Below, piece after piece: positions 43,575-51,059 of a DNA stretch of 54,583 nt. This DNA comes from Bacteroidota bacterium. GTDB taxonomy: Bacteria; Bacteroidota; Bacteroidia; Chitinophagales; Saprospiraceae. A program made the translations under genes and the position numbers. Position 1 is the first letter of the stretch; each line of letters opens with the position of its first letter. The notes beneath the pieces are model-generated. The model saw only the letters and a list, made by a program, of their open reading frames with translations. It was not told the origin of the DNA and did not search any database. The DNA lies in assembly GCA_003045895.1 (NCBI GenBank), contig PZPC01000033.1:1-54583 (forward strand). Reading direction: 5' to 3'.

Positions 43575-44732
43575 ATGTATCCAGATTTATCCTACGTTTT
43601 TCACGACCTCTTCGGCACGGCGCCCGACAACTGGCTGAGTATTTTCAAGACCTTCGGCTTGCTGGTCGCACTGGCAGTGCTGGTGGCGGCCTACCTCCTG
43701 CGACTAGAATTGGAACGCCGGGCTACCGTGGGGCAGCTGCCGGGGGTGCCCGTGCGGGTGGTCCGCAATGCGCCCATGACCCCGCAAGACTACGTCCTGA
43801 ACGCCGTCTTCGGATTTGTCCTGGGCTTTAAACTGCTGTACATTGTACAACATCTGCCGGAAATGCAGGCCGATCCCAGCGGGGTTCTGCTGTCGGGCAA
43901 GGGGAGCTGGCTGGGCGGGCTACTGGGCGCGGTGTTATTGTCGGCCTATTACTACTGGCAAGACCAGAGCCGCCGCCGGGAGGGCGTACAGGAAGAGCTG
44001 AAGGACCTGTACCCCCACGACCGCATCGTGGATATCGCGACGGTGTCGGTGGTCTCGGGCATCATTGGCGCCAAGTTGTTTACGGTCATCGAGCAACCCG
44101 CAGCCTTCTTTGCCGACCCCATGGGGCAGCTCTTCTCCGGCGATGGCTGGACGATTTACGGCGGGCTGATTGGTGGCTTTATCGGCGCTACGATCTACTT
44201 CCGCCGCAAAAAAATTCCGGTCTTACCCGTCCTCGACGCCGTGGCACCGGCGCTGATTATCGCCTACGGTGTCGGGCGCATGGGTTGCCACCTGGCGGGC
44301 GACGGCGACTGGGGCATTGCGGCCGCCGCCCAGCCCGATTGGTGGTTTCTGCCCGACTGGCTGTGGGCGCAAGACTACCCGCGCAACGTGCTCAACCGGG
44401 GTGTAGAGCTGGCCAATTGTGTGGGCAAGTACTGCCAGCACCTGGTGCCAGCGGTGTACCCCACGGCTGTTTACGAAACCCTCATGGCCTTCACCATTGG
44501 TGGCGTATTGTGGGTGGTGCGCAAACCGTTCACCGCGCTGCCGGGGCTCTTGTTCGCGCTGTACCTGCTGCTGAACGGGGCGGAGCGTTTTCTGATCGAA
44601 AAAATCCGGGTGAACGACCGCTACGAGGTGCTGGGCGGGTTTACCCAGGCGGAATTTATTGCGCTGATTCTGGTGGGGATTGGTTTGGTTTGGGGCGGGT
44701 GGTTGCTGGTGGCCCGGCGGAAGCGCGAGTGA
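43575..44732 (+). CDS. lgt: Prolipoprotein diacylglyceryl transferase
   Basis: 385 aa from ATG 43575 (MYPDLSYVFHDLFGT). Several membrane segments are visible, and the Lgt signature region YGVGRMGCHLAGDGDWG, with the conserved Arg and Gly, lies after VDAVAPALIIAYG. GGLIGGFIGATIYFRRKK and the later AVYETLMAFTIGG fit the family. It is longer than typical Lgt (about 270-300 aa) because of an extra ~90 residues in the first third. It transfers diacylglycerol to the lipobox cysteine of prolipoproteins, several of which are encoded in this window. Confidence 0.9.
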   Translation: MYPDLSYVFHDLFGTAPDNWLSIFKTFGLLVALAVLVAAYLLRLELERRATVGQLPGVPVRVVRNAPMTPQDYVLNAVFGFVLGFKLLYIVQHLPEMQADPSGVLLSGKGSWLGGLLGAVLLSAYYYWQDQSRRREGVQEELKDLYPHDRIVDIATVSVVSGIIGAKLFTVIEQPAAFFADPMGQLFSGDGWTIYGGLIGGFIGATIYFRRKKIPVLPVLDAVAPALIIAYGVGRMGCHLAGDGDWGIAAAAQPDWWFLPDWLWAQDYPRNVLNRGVELANCVGKYCQHLVPAVYPTAVYETLMAFTIGGVLWVVRKPFTALPGLLFALYLLLNGAERFLIEKIRVNDRYEVLGGFTQAEFIALILVGIGLVWGGWLLVARRKRE

Positions 44733-44748
44733 GAAGCGTGCGTTTACT

Positions 44749-44917
44749 CTAGTGGTCTGTCAAGGCTAAAACTTCCGGTGGCCTGTGGCGTCTTTTGCGG
44801 CTACTCTGCGTTGGAGAACCCCTTACGTAGCGGTGCTATGCGCGGGAACCCCCGCCTTGATTAGCCCCAAAATTCGCTCACACTCAACCGGAAAATTAAC
44901 ACTTGACAGACCACTAG
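44749..44917. mobile_element. MITE-like element with 16-bp terminal inverted repeats
   Basis: CTAGTGGTCTGTCAAG (44749-44764) is exactly repeated in reverse complement at 44902-44917. Inside, the similarity continues imperfectly for about 17 more bases (both sides share TTCCGGT). The 169-bp element has no room for a transposase, so it would depend on one elsewhere. CTAG at both ends could be a palindromic target site or part of the repeat. Confidence 0.65.
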
Positions 44918-44920
44918 CCC

Positions 44921-44976
44921 ACACCCTTCTTTTTAGCGCCCATCCCCCGGGGGATGGGCGCTAAAAAGAAGGGTGT
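44921..44976. repeat. 56-bp perfect palindrome
   Basis: Positions 44921-44948 and 44949-44976 are exact reverse complements with no loop, centred on CCCCCGGGGG. It lies 3 bp from the MITE-like element. It could be a bidirectional terminator for lgt, but a loop-free palindrome this long is unusual. Confidence 0.75.
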
Positions 44977-45628
44977 CCCGACACGCGATTTTTGCCGAGG
45001 CTAGCGGTAAATTTAACGCTGGCAGGTTAAGTTGCAACTGGTATGAGGCTATTGCACTGCTTAAAAGCACATCCTTTCGCTGCAGAACTTTGCCTTCGTG
45101 GCAGGCAACGCTGAAGACGTGGCAGGCACGAGCACCCAACCTTAGGAGAAAACCCTGTTGATCATATTAGTTGTTCCCTGATTCGATAGCCCTGGGGGAC
45201 TGCGGGAACTTGGTTCTTTCGGGGTGGCTGGAGTAGCAGGCTGGAACCGCAGTCACAGCCTGCTGTTGCTGTTTATAGCCCTCCAAGGCAGGATTTGTGA
45301 ATGCTGACTTGACAAATTATATTCGCAGACAACGTGTCGAGTAGCGGAGAGCATGGTTATCGGCGGACCCTGGAGGGTCTACCCACCCAGGCCTCGATCG
45401 CCGTCATGGCTCTTCCCACTTTTGGGATGGGCCAAAAGTTCTTTATCTACTCGCGGTAACGAGTAGCCAGCAATTACCCAACTTGTTCCGATGAATGCCT
45501 CCCAGTGGGAGGGTAATACCTATGAGGTGAACTAATTCGCCAACTAAGGTAAATTATTTTTGTTTAAAATAAAAATAAAAACCACTTAAATTTTTAAAAA
45601 AGCTACCAGTCCCCACGTTTAGTGCCCT
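44977..45628. other. Hairpin-rich non-coding stretch
   Basis: No credible coding frame. Structural elements: AGCAGGCTG/CAGCCTGCT stem at 45235-45264 with a 12-nt loop; CTACTCG/CGAGTAG near 45447-45466; CCTCCC AGT GGGAGG near 45498-45512; and GGACCC/GGGTCT near 45365-45380. From 45550 on the DNA becomes AT-rich. The part at 45240-45264 matches 94-118 on the opposite strand (22 of 25). I could not match the tract to RNase P RNA, tmRNA, SRP RNA or a known riboswitch. Confidence 0.45.
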
Positions 45629-46759
45629 TCACCCCCCGGCAGTCACTTTTATCAGGGCAGCCTCCACCACATCGGTTGCTTTTTCCCAGGTAAATTGGGC
45701 CCGTTGCTGCCTCCCCTTTTCCACCAGTTGTGCCCGCAACTCAGGTTCCAGGTAGAGCCTGTGCAATCCCTGGGCAATGGCCGACACATTCTCGGGATCA
45801 ACGAGCAGAGCGGCCGGACCCGCTACTTCGGGCAGCGAGGAGCGGTCGGACGTGAGCACCGGCACCTCGGCGTGCAGCGCCTCCAGCACGGGTACCCCAA
45901 AGCCTTCGAAGAGGGACACGTAGGTGAGCGCCAGCGCAGCCCCCACCAGGGCGGGCAGTTCCTCGTCGGGCACGTAGCCCAGGAAGTGGATATCTGACCG
46001 GTAAGCTGCGGCATCGTAAGCCGCCTGAACGGCCCCCGTTTGCCAGGCAAAGCGCCCCCCGACGAGCAGCTTGACGGCTGCGCCGCTGGCGGTTTTAAAC
46101 CGGTCAAAAGCCGCGATGAGGCGGGGCAAATTTTTGCGGGGGTGCACCGCGCCGAGGTAGAAAAAATAAGGCGCACCCGCACTGTAACACTGGCGGGTAA
46201 GTGCCTGCTCGGCCACGCTAAACGGCCGAAAAGCAGGAGCCACCGCATTGCCAGCCACGCTGATTTTGTCCAGCGGCAGGTGGTAATGCTGGTGGATGTC
46301 TTGCCGACAAAATTCGGACACCGTTACAATTTGATCGGCCTTTTTCAGGTAACGGGGAACAAAATAATCGTAATATTGGCGGGCTAAACCCGGTATTTGG
46401 TCGGGATAGTGCACGTGGGCAATATCGTGGGTCACCAGCACCGTAGGGACGGTCGTCCGCAAAGCGCAGTACCCATCCATGCTCAGGAAGACATCGGCGC
46501 GTTGCCGGCCCAAGACGTAGGGTACGGCGGCTTCGAACCAGAGGTACCACAGCAGCGGATGCCGCGCCGGTGGCGGCACCACCAACGGCCGAACCTGGGG
46601 TGAATACACGTAGCGATCGTCAAAAGGACGGTCGAACAGGAAGATAAACTCATCCGCCGGGCGCCGGGCCACCAGCCGCTGCGCTACTTCGTGCGTGAAG
46701 CGCCCAATGCCTTCCATCCGGTTGGCCAACAACAAACGGGTATTGACTGCAATTCGCAT
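45629..46759 (-). CDS. GT4-family glycosyltransferase
   Basis: 376 aa from ATG 46759 (MRIAVNTRLLLANRMEGIGR). The open frame continues far upstream, but that part is the shadow of nadB. GT-B fold: VTHDIAHVHYPDQIPG, YLKKADQIVTVSEFCRQD, YFFYLGAVHPRKNLPRLIAA, and the donor-site SLFEGFGVPVLEALHAEVPVL and SSLPEVAGPAALLVDP. It should transfer a sugar from a nucleotide donor for surface polysaccharide. An imperfect -7 element TACCTTCG lies at 46764-46771 on this strand. Confidence 0.93.
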   Translation of the reverse strand: MRIAVNTRLLLANRMEGIGRFTHEVAQRLVARRPADEFIFLFDRPFDDRYVYSPQVRPLVVPPPARHPLLWYLWFEAAVPYVLGRQRADVFLSMDGYCALRTTVPTVLVTHDIAHVHYPDQIPGLARQYYDYFVPRYLKKADQIVTVSEFCRQDIHQHYHLPLDKISVAGNAVAPAFRPFSVAEQALTRQCYSAGAPYFFYLGAVHPRKNLPRLIAAFDRFKTASGAAVKLLVGGRFAWQTGAVQAAYDAAAYRSDIHFLGYVPDEELPALVGAALALTYVSLFEGFGVPVLEALHAEVPVLTSDRSSLPEVAGPAALLVDPENVSAIAQGLHRLYLEPELRAQLVEKGRQQRAQFTWEKATDVVEAALIKVTAGG

Positions 46760-46784
46760 GGCGCGAAGGTAAGGAAAATGGGAA

Positions 46785-46816
46785 GTGTAAAAGTGTAAAG
46801 GTAGAAAAGTGTAAAG
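46785..46816. repeat. GTGTAAA-type intergenic tract
   Basis: Three near-repeats of GTGTAAAG/A lie in the gap between the divergent GT4 and nadB genes. The same tract type is found at 25495-25528. Confidence 0.55.
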
Positions 46817-46897
46817 GCGGAAAGAAGAGCACCAAAATCCGGGACAAACCCACCCTTCATCGAAAATATAGCATTGTACAATACAATACCAAAAAAA

Positions 46898-48499
46898 ATG
46901 ATCCAAACCGACGTACTCATTATAGGTGCTGGGATCGGTGGCCTGACCACCGCCATTAAAATTGCGGAAGCTCGTCCGGATTTGCGGGTGCTGACGCTCA
47001 CCAAAACGGTGGAAGGCGAAAGCAATACCCGCTACGCCCAGGGCGGCGTAGCTGCGGTATGGGACTTCGCGGTAGACTCCTACGCCAAACACATCGAAGA
47101 CACCCTGGATGCGGGTGACGGACTTTGCGACCTGGATGCGGTAGAGATCGTCGTGAAGGAAGGCCCCTTGCGGGTGCAGGAGATCATCGATTGGGGCGCG
47201 CGTTTCGATCGGGGCAAAGACGAGCATTACGACCTTGGCCGCGAAGGGGGGCATTCCGAAAACCGCATTCTCCACTACAAAGACATCACGGGTTGGGAGA
47301 TTCAGCGTTCCCTGCTGGAGAAAGCCAACAGCCTGCCCAACCTGGAAATTCACGAGCATTACTTTGCCGTCGATTTGCTCACCCAGCACCACCTGGGCTA
47401 CAATGTGACCCGGCTCACCCCCGGCATTTCCTGCTTTGGCGCCTACGTGCTGAACAAGACCAGCAAGCAAATCGACACCATTCTGGCCCGCATCACGGTG
47501 GTTGCTACCGGCGGTGGTGGCCAGATCTACAAATCGACTACCAACCCGGTTATTGCTACGGGCGATGGCATTGCTATGGTGTACCGCGCCAAAGGACACA
47601 TCGAGAACATGGAATTTGTGCAGTTCCACCCGACGGCCCTTTACCACCCGGCGGGCGAAAACCCGGCGTTCCTCATCTCCGAAGCGGTACGCGGATACGG
47701 CGGCATCCTGAAGAAGCGCAACGGCGAAGAATTTATGCACAAGTACGATCCGCGCCTGAGCCTGGCGCCGCGTGACATTGTCGCCCGCGCCATCGACAAC
47801 GAAATGAAGGTCAACGGGGAAGAGTGCATGTTTCTCGATTGCCGCCACCTCGACCACGCTGGTTTTCTGGAACACTTCCCCAATATTTACGAAAAATGCC
47901 GCAGCATCGGCATCGACCCCTTTACCGACATGATTCCCGTGGTGCCCGCTTGCCACTACCTCTGCGGGGGCATCAAAGTAGATGCCTACGGCCGCAGTTC
48001 CCTGCAAAACCTCTACGCTTGTGGCGAATGCACCTGCACCGGCCTGCACGGCGCCAACCGCCTGGCTTCCAACAGCCTGCTGGAAGCCCTGGTTTTCGGT
48101 CACCGCATCGCCGATGATGTTTTGCGAACCATCGACGAGGTAGCCTTCCAGCAAAATATCCCCCAGTGGAACGCTGCCGGCACCACCGATCCGAAGGAAA
48201 TGGTCCTCATCACCCAGAGCGCCAAGGAACTCAAAGACCTCATGAGCAGCTACGTGGGAATTGTCCGCTCCGACGTGCGCCTGCACCGGGCCCTCAACCG
48301 GCTCCACCTGCTCTTCGAAGAAACCGAACGCCTCTACGACAGCACCAGTCTGTCACCCCAACTCTGCGAATTGCGCAACCTCATCACCATCGCCTACCTC
48401 GTCTCCCGCTCGGCGGGTATGCGCCGCGAAAGCAGGGGCCTTCACTTCACCACCGACTACCCCGACAAACAGGATTTTGTGCAGGATTCAATTTTGTAA
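46898..48499 (+). CDS. nadB: L-aspartate oxidase
   Basis: 533 aa from ATG 46898 (MIQTDVLIIGAGIGGL); a TTG eight codons earlier is less likely. FAD-binding GAGIGGL, SNTRYAQGGVAAVWD, the substrate-site region EFVQFHPTALYHP, and HGANRLASNSLLEALVFG are the NadB/SdhA landmarks; the C-terminal helical domain has RSAGMRRESRGLHFTTDYP. It oxidises aspartate to iminoaspartate for quinolinate and NAD synthesis. nadA and nadC are not adjacent. Homology to succinate dehydrogenase flavoprotein exists, but the missing Sdh partners and the sequence favour NadB. Confidence 0.95.
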   Translation: MIQTDVLIIGAGIGGLTTAIKIAEARPDLRVLTLTKTVEGESNTRYAQGGVAAVWDFAVDSYAKHIEDTLDAGDGLCDLDAVEIVVKEGPLRVQEIIDWGARFDRGKDEHYDLGREGGHSENRILHYKDITGWEIQRSLLEKANSLPNLEIHEHYFAVDLLTQHHLGYNVTRLTPGISCFGAYVLNKTSKQIDTILARITVVATGGGGQIYKSTTNPVIATGDGIAMVYRAKGHIENMEFVQFHPTALYHPAGENPAFLISEAVRGYGGILKKRNGEEFMHKYDPRLSLAPRDIVARAIDNEMKVNGEECMFLDCRHLDHAGFLEHFPNIYEKCRSIGIDPFTDMIPVVPACHYLCGGIKVDAYGRSSLQNLYACGECTCTGLHGANRLASNSLLEALVFGHRIADDVLRTIDEVAFQQNIPQWNAAGTTDPKEMVLITQSAKELKDLMSSYVGIVRSDVRLHRALNRLHLLFEETERLYDSTSLSPQLCELRNLITIAYLVSRSAGMRRESRGLHFTTDYPDKQDFVQDSIL

Positions 48500-48581
48500 A
48501 AGGGTAAAAGATAAGGGTTTTAGGTGTAGGGATATTGGTTGGCAGTTCTCGCCGTGGAGCACAAGCGCCCACAGCGGCGCC

Positions 48582-48977
48582 TTACCGGAAGTAGCGCTCC
48601 AGGTGTTCCAAAAATGCTGGCCGCCGGGAATTGGCAACAGCCAGGCTGGTGCCGCCTTCCAGGATAACGTACCCGCCTTTGCCCCGTACGTAGCGATCGA
48701 GATAATCGAGGTTGATGACGGTGGAACGGTGAATCCGAAGAAAACAATGCGGCGCCGCCAGGCGGTCTTGCAGCTCTTGCAGGGTTCGGCAGACCAACAA
48801 CCTGGTGCCGTCGCGAAAATGGAGGAAGGTATAGTTACCAGCTGCTTCCAGGTAGCAAATTGTTGCTACCCGCTCGAAGCGGAGGCCTTCAGTAGTAGGA
48901 AGGGTAATTTTGGATCGGCAACCCGGGTGCGGCAGGATCGGTTTTTCACCCCTGATCGTGTTGGTTATTGCGGTCAT
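48582..48977 (-). CDS. Stand-alone LytTR DNA-binding protein
   Basis: 131 aa. The LytTR domain fills residues ~25-125 (VATICYLEAAGNYTFLHFRDG, LQELQDRLAAPHCFLRIHRSTVINLDYLDRYVRG). There is no receiver domain, so phosphorylation is not the likely input. It is transcribed away from the helical-repeat gene at 49184 across a ~206-bp gap that holds a CATTGG/CCAATG hairpin at 49139-49154. It could regulate that neighbour. No LytTR-binding direct-repeat pair was evident by eye. Confidence 0.88.
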   Translation of the reverse strand: MTAITNTIRGEKPILPHPGCRSKITLPTTEGLRFERVATICYLEAAGNYTFLHFRDGTRLLVCRTLQELQDRLAAPHCFLRIHRSTVINLDYLDRYVRGKGGYVILEGGTSLAVANSRRPAFLEHLERYFR

Positions 48978-49183
48978 TGTGCATCGTTGTTTAGGACCGT
49001 ATAATAGGGCCTATTGCCGCAAGCCACAACCCAAAACCGGCAGATAAGTCAGGTTCCTGTTTTTGTTATCTTACCTATTTTTAACAGGTTTTCCTTTATT
49101 AATGCCTAATTTTAGGACGCTGAGCCTGCGGCGACTTTCATTGGGTTGCCAATGCGCACCAGGCCCGCTCCAAACCTGATCCT

Positions 49184-50707
49184 ATGTCCAAGACACCCTC
49201 CCGGCGATTATACAACCTGGTCCAGTCCCTGTCGGGGCCTGAAAAGCGCTACTTCAAGGTGGCCACCAGGACGGATGGCGAAAGCAAATACCTCCACCTC
49301 TTTTTGGCCATCGAGGAGCAAGCGGTTTTCGACGAAAAATTATTGCAACAAGCGGTTTACGGCGATGAGCCGATACAGGGTAAAAAGTTTTCTGAACTGA
49401 AGGCCTACCTCTACAATCTGGTGCTGAAACACTTGCAGCAATACGACGAACAGACATCGGTCGATTTTCAGTTAAAAAGTCTGCTCCTCGACGTACGCTC
49501 CCTGTACCGCCGCTGGTTGCTGACCGATTGCCGCTACGTGCTGAAACGCGCTAAAAAACTAGCCTACCAATACGAACGCTACGGCGATGTGCTGGCGGTG
49601 ATCAGCTGGGAAAAGCAATTGGCTTATGCGAGTGCAAACATTGATTTCCTGGACGACAACCTGGCCCGCCTGCGGCAGGAAGAGGAGACCTGCCTCGCCA
49701 ATATGGCCAATATCAAAGCTTATCAGGCTTTGTTCTACGAATTGTATACCCTGATGCGGAAAAACACCCGCAATACCCCCACCTGGAAAGAAGAGTTGGA
49801 AACGGTCATTAACCATCCGCTGCTGGCCGCTGAATCGCAATGCCAGACTTTCCATTCCCGGGTACTTTTTTACCGCATCCATTCCATTTTACGGCACCAG
49901 TCCCGGCAGCTGGACGAATTTTATCACTATGGAAAAAAGCTGTTGCAGGTCATGGAAAGCGAGCCGGTGCTCTTGCAGGAGGATGTATCCCATTACATTG
50001 CGGCACTGAGTAATTTCGCGACCAGCTGCGGCTACCTCAAGGCATACGACGAAATGCAGGAATGCCTGCAAAAACTCAAAAAGGTGAATCCGATCACCCT
50101 GGATGATGCGCAAAAAATCCACAGCCAGTACTACGCTAATTATTTTGCCTTATGTATCAATACGGGTAATTTCGCGGAAGGACTCCGCCTCTTGAAAAAG
50201 CACTTTAAGGAGGCCGAGCGCCTGGACAAAAGGCTCTTTGAACGGAACAGTTTTTTGTTTCAATATTTCTATATCTACTTCGGGGCCAACGATTTCAGCC
50301 AGGCGCTTACCTATCTTAACCAGTGGCTGGATTTACCCCATACCGTAGAACAACAGGACTTACAACACCTGGCCCACCTGCTCAACCTGGTGGTGCATTT
50401 TGAAATGGGCAATTCGATTTTACTGTCTTCCCTGCTCCGGTCGACCCAGCGCAACTTGCAAAAACGAGGCCGTTTTAATGCTTTCGAGCAGGTATTCTGG
50501 CAGTGCCTGCGGCAAGTGAACCAGTTGCCAGGCCAACGCGAACAGCAACCGGTTTTTCAACAGTGCTGGCAAAAGATCAAAGCATTGGAACTCAGCGCCT
50601 CCGACCGGTCCATGCTGCGCTTTTTTGATTTTGAAAGCTGGCTGGAAAGCAAAGCCAGCCGGAAAGACTTTGCCACCGTCATTCAACTTAAGGCCGCCGC
50701 TCCGTAA
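49184..50707 (+). CDS. Helical-repeat (TPR-like) protein of unknown function
   Basis: 507 aa with no signal peptide. The sequence is nearly all helix, with pairs of amphipathic helices that could be TPR-like (for example FALCINTGNFAEGLRLLKKHFKEAE, and YLNQWLDLPHTVEQQDLQHL). The start MSKTPSRRLYNLVQSLSGPEKRYFK and the end RFFDFESWLESK recall unknown proteins common in Bacteroidota. Its last 20 bp overlap the end of a candidate GG-leader peptide gene on the other strand. The role is unknown. Confidence 0.82.
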   Translation: MSKTPSRRLYNLVQSLSGPEKRYFKVATRTDGESKYLHLFLAIEEQAVFDEKLLQQAVYGDEPIQGKKFSELKAYLYNLVLKHLQQYDEQTSVDFQLKSLLLDVRSLYRRWLLTDCRYVLKRAKKLAYQYERYGDVLAVISWEKQLAYASANIDFLDDNLARLRQEEETCLANMANIKAYQALFYELYTLMRKNTRNTPTWKEELETVINHPLLAAESQCQTFHSRVLFYRIHSILRHQSRQLDEFYHYGKKLLQVMESEPVLLQEDVSHYIAALSNFATSCGYLKAYDEMQECLQKLKKVNPITLDDAQKIHSQYYANYFALCINTGNFAEGLRLLKKHFKEAERLDKRLFERNSFLFQYFYIYFGANDFSQALTYLNQWLDLPHTVEQQDLQHLAHLLNLVVHFEMGNSILLSSLLRSTQRNLQKRGRFNAFEQVFWQCLRQVNQLPGQREQQPVFQQCWQKIKALELSASDRSMLRFFDFESWLESKASRKDFATVIQLKAAAP

Positions 50708-50927
50708 GGATACCGCCCAATCCCAGCTTAACTACGCCTGGATTGTTTTGGCCAAAAGTAGCGGTATCATCCTGGATGCGCAGGCCAATTTCATCCCAGC
50801 GTGCCATCTGAAAACGTTCGATCGTGCCGGGAATAGCCCGGAAGCCACCCTTGATTTGCTGCAACTCGTCTGCCGTAAGTGGCGCATTCCGCTGCCTGGC
50901 AACTGCGGTTTTCTTCTTGTTCATCAT
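50688..50927 (-). CDS. Candidate GG-leader small peptide
   Basis: 79 aa. The N-terminus is MMNKKKTAVARQRN, then PLTADELQQIKGG at residues ~16-28, the pattern of double-glycine leaders used by C39-peptidase-exported and ribosomally made natural-product peptides in Bacteroidota. The ~50-residue C-terminal part (FRAIPGTIERFQMARWDE...) has no Cys and few Ser/Thr, so it is not a lanthipeptide type. No modification enzyme or exporter is adjacent. It sits between two real genes and could be a bacteriocin-like or orphan signal peptide. Confidence 0.5.
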   Translation of the reverse strand: MMNKKKTAVARQRNAPLTADELQQIKGGFRAIPGTIERFQMARWDEIGLRIQDDTATFGQNNPGVVKLGLGGILTERRP

Positions 50928-51059
50928 AACTGAGCCGGTTGAATGGATTAAATAAACGGTCTTTAGTAATTTTTAAAAATAACTCAATCTGGTGAAAAGC
51001 ACCAAACAGATTTCCGTAAAAGTCAGGTTACTGACGAAAACCAATGGCCACCCAACTCC

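Noticed and set aside
44933-45161. Short frames on both strands after lgt
   Set aside because: They run into the 56-bp palindrome and show no protein-like pattern.
44977-45550. RNase P RNA, tmRNA or SRP RNA in the hairpin-rich tract
   Set aside because: The diagnostic core of RNase P RNA (GAGGAAAGTCC), a tmRNA tag frame and the SRP GGAAGG/AGCA signature were not found.
46760-48307. N-terminal extension of the minus-strand frame that ends at 45629
   Set aside because: It is antisense to nadB. The real glycosyltransferase starts at the ATG 46759 with a typical GT4 N-terminus, and the extension has no GT-like motifs.
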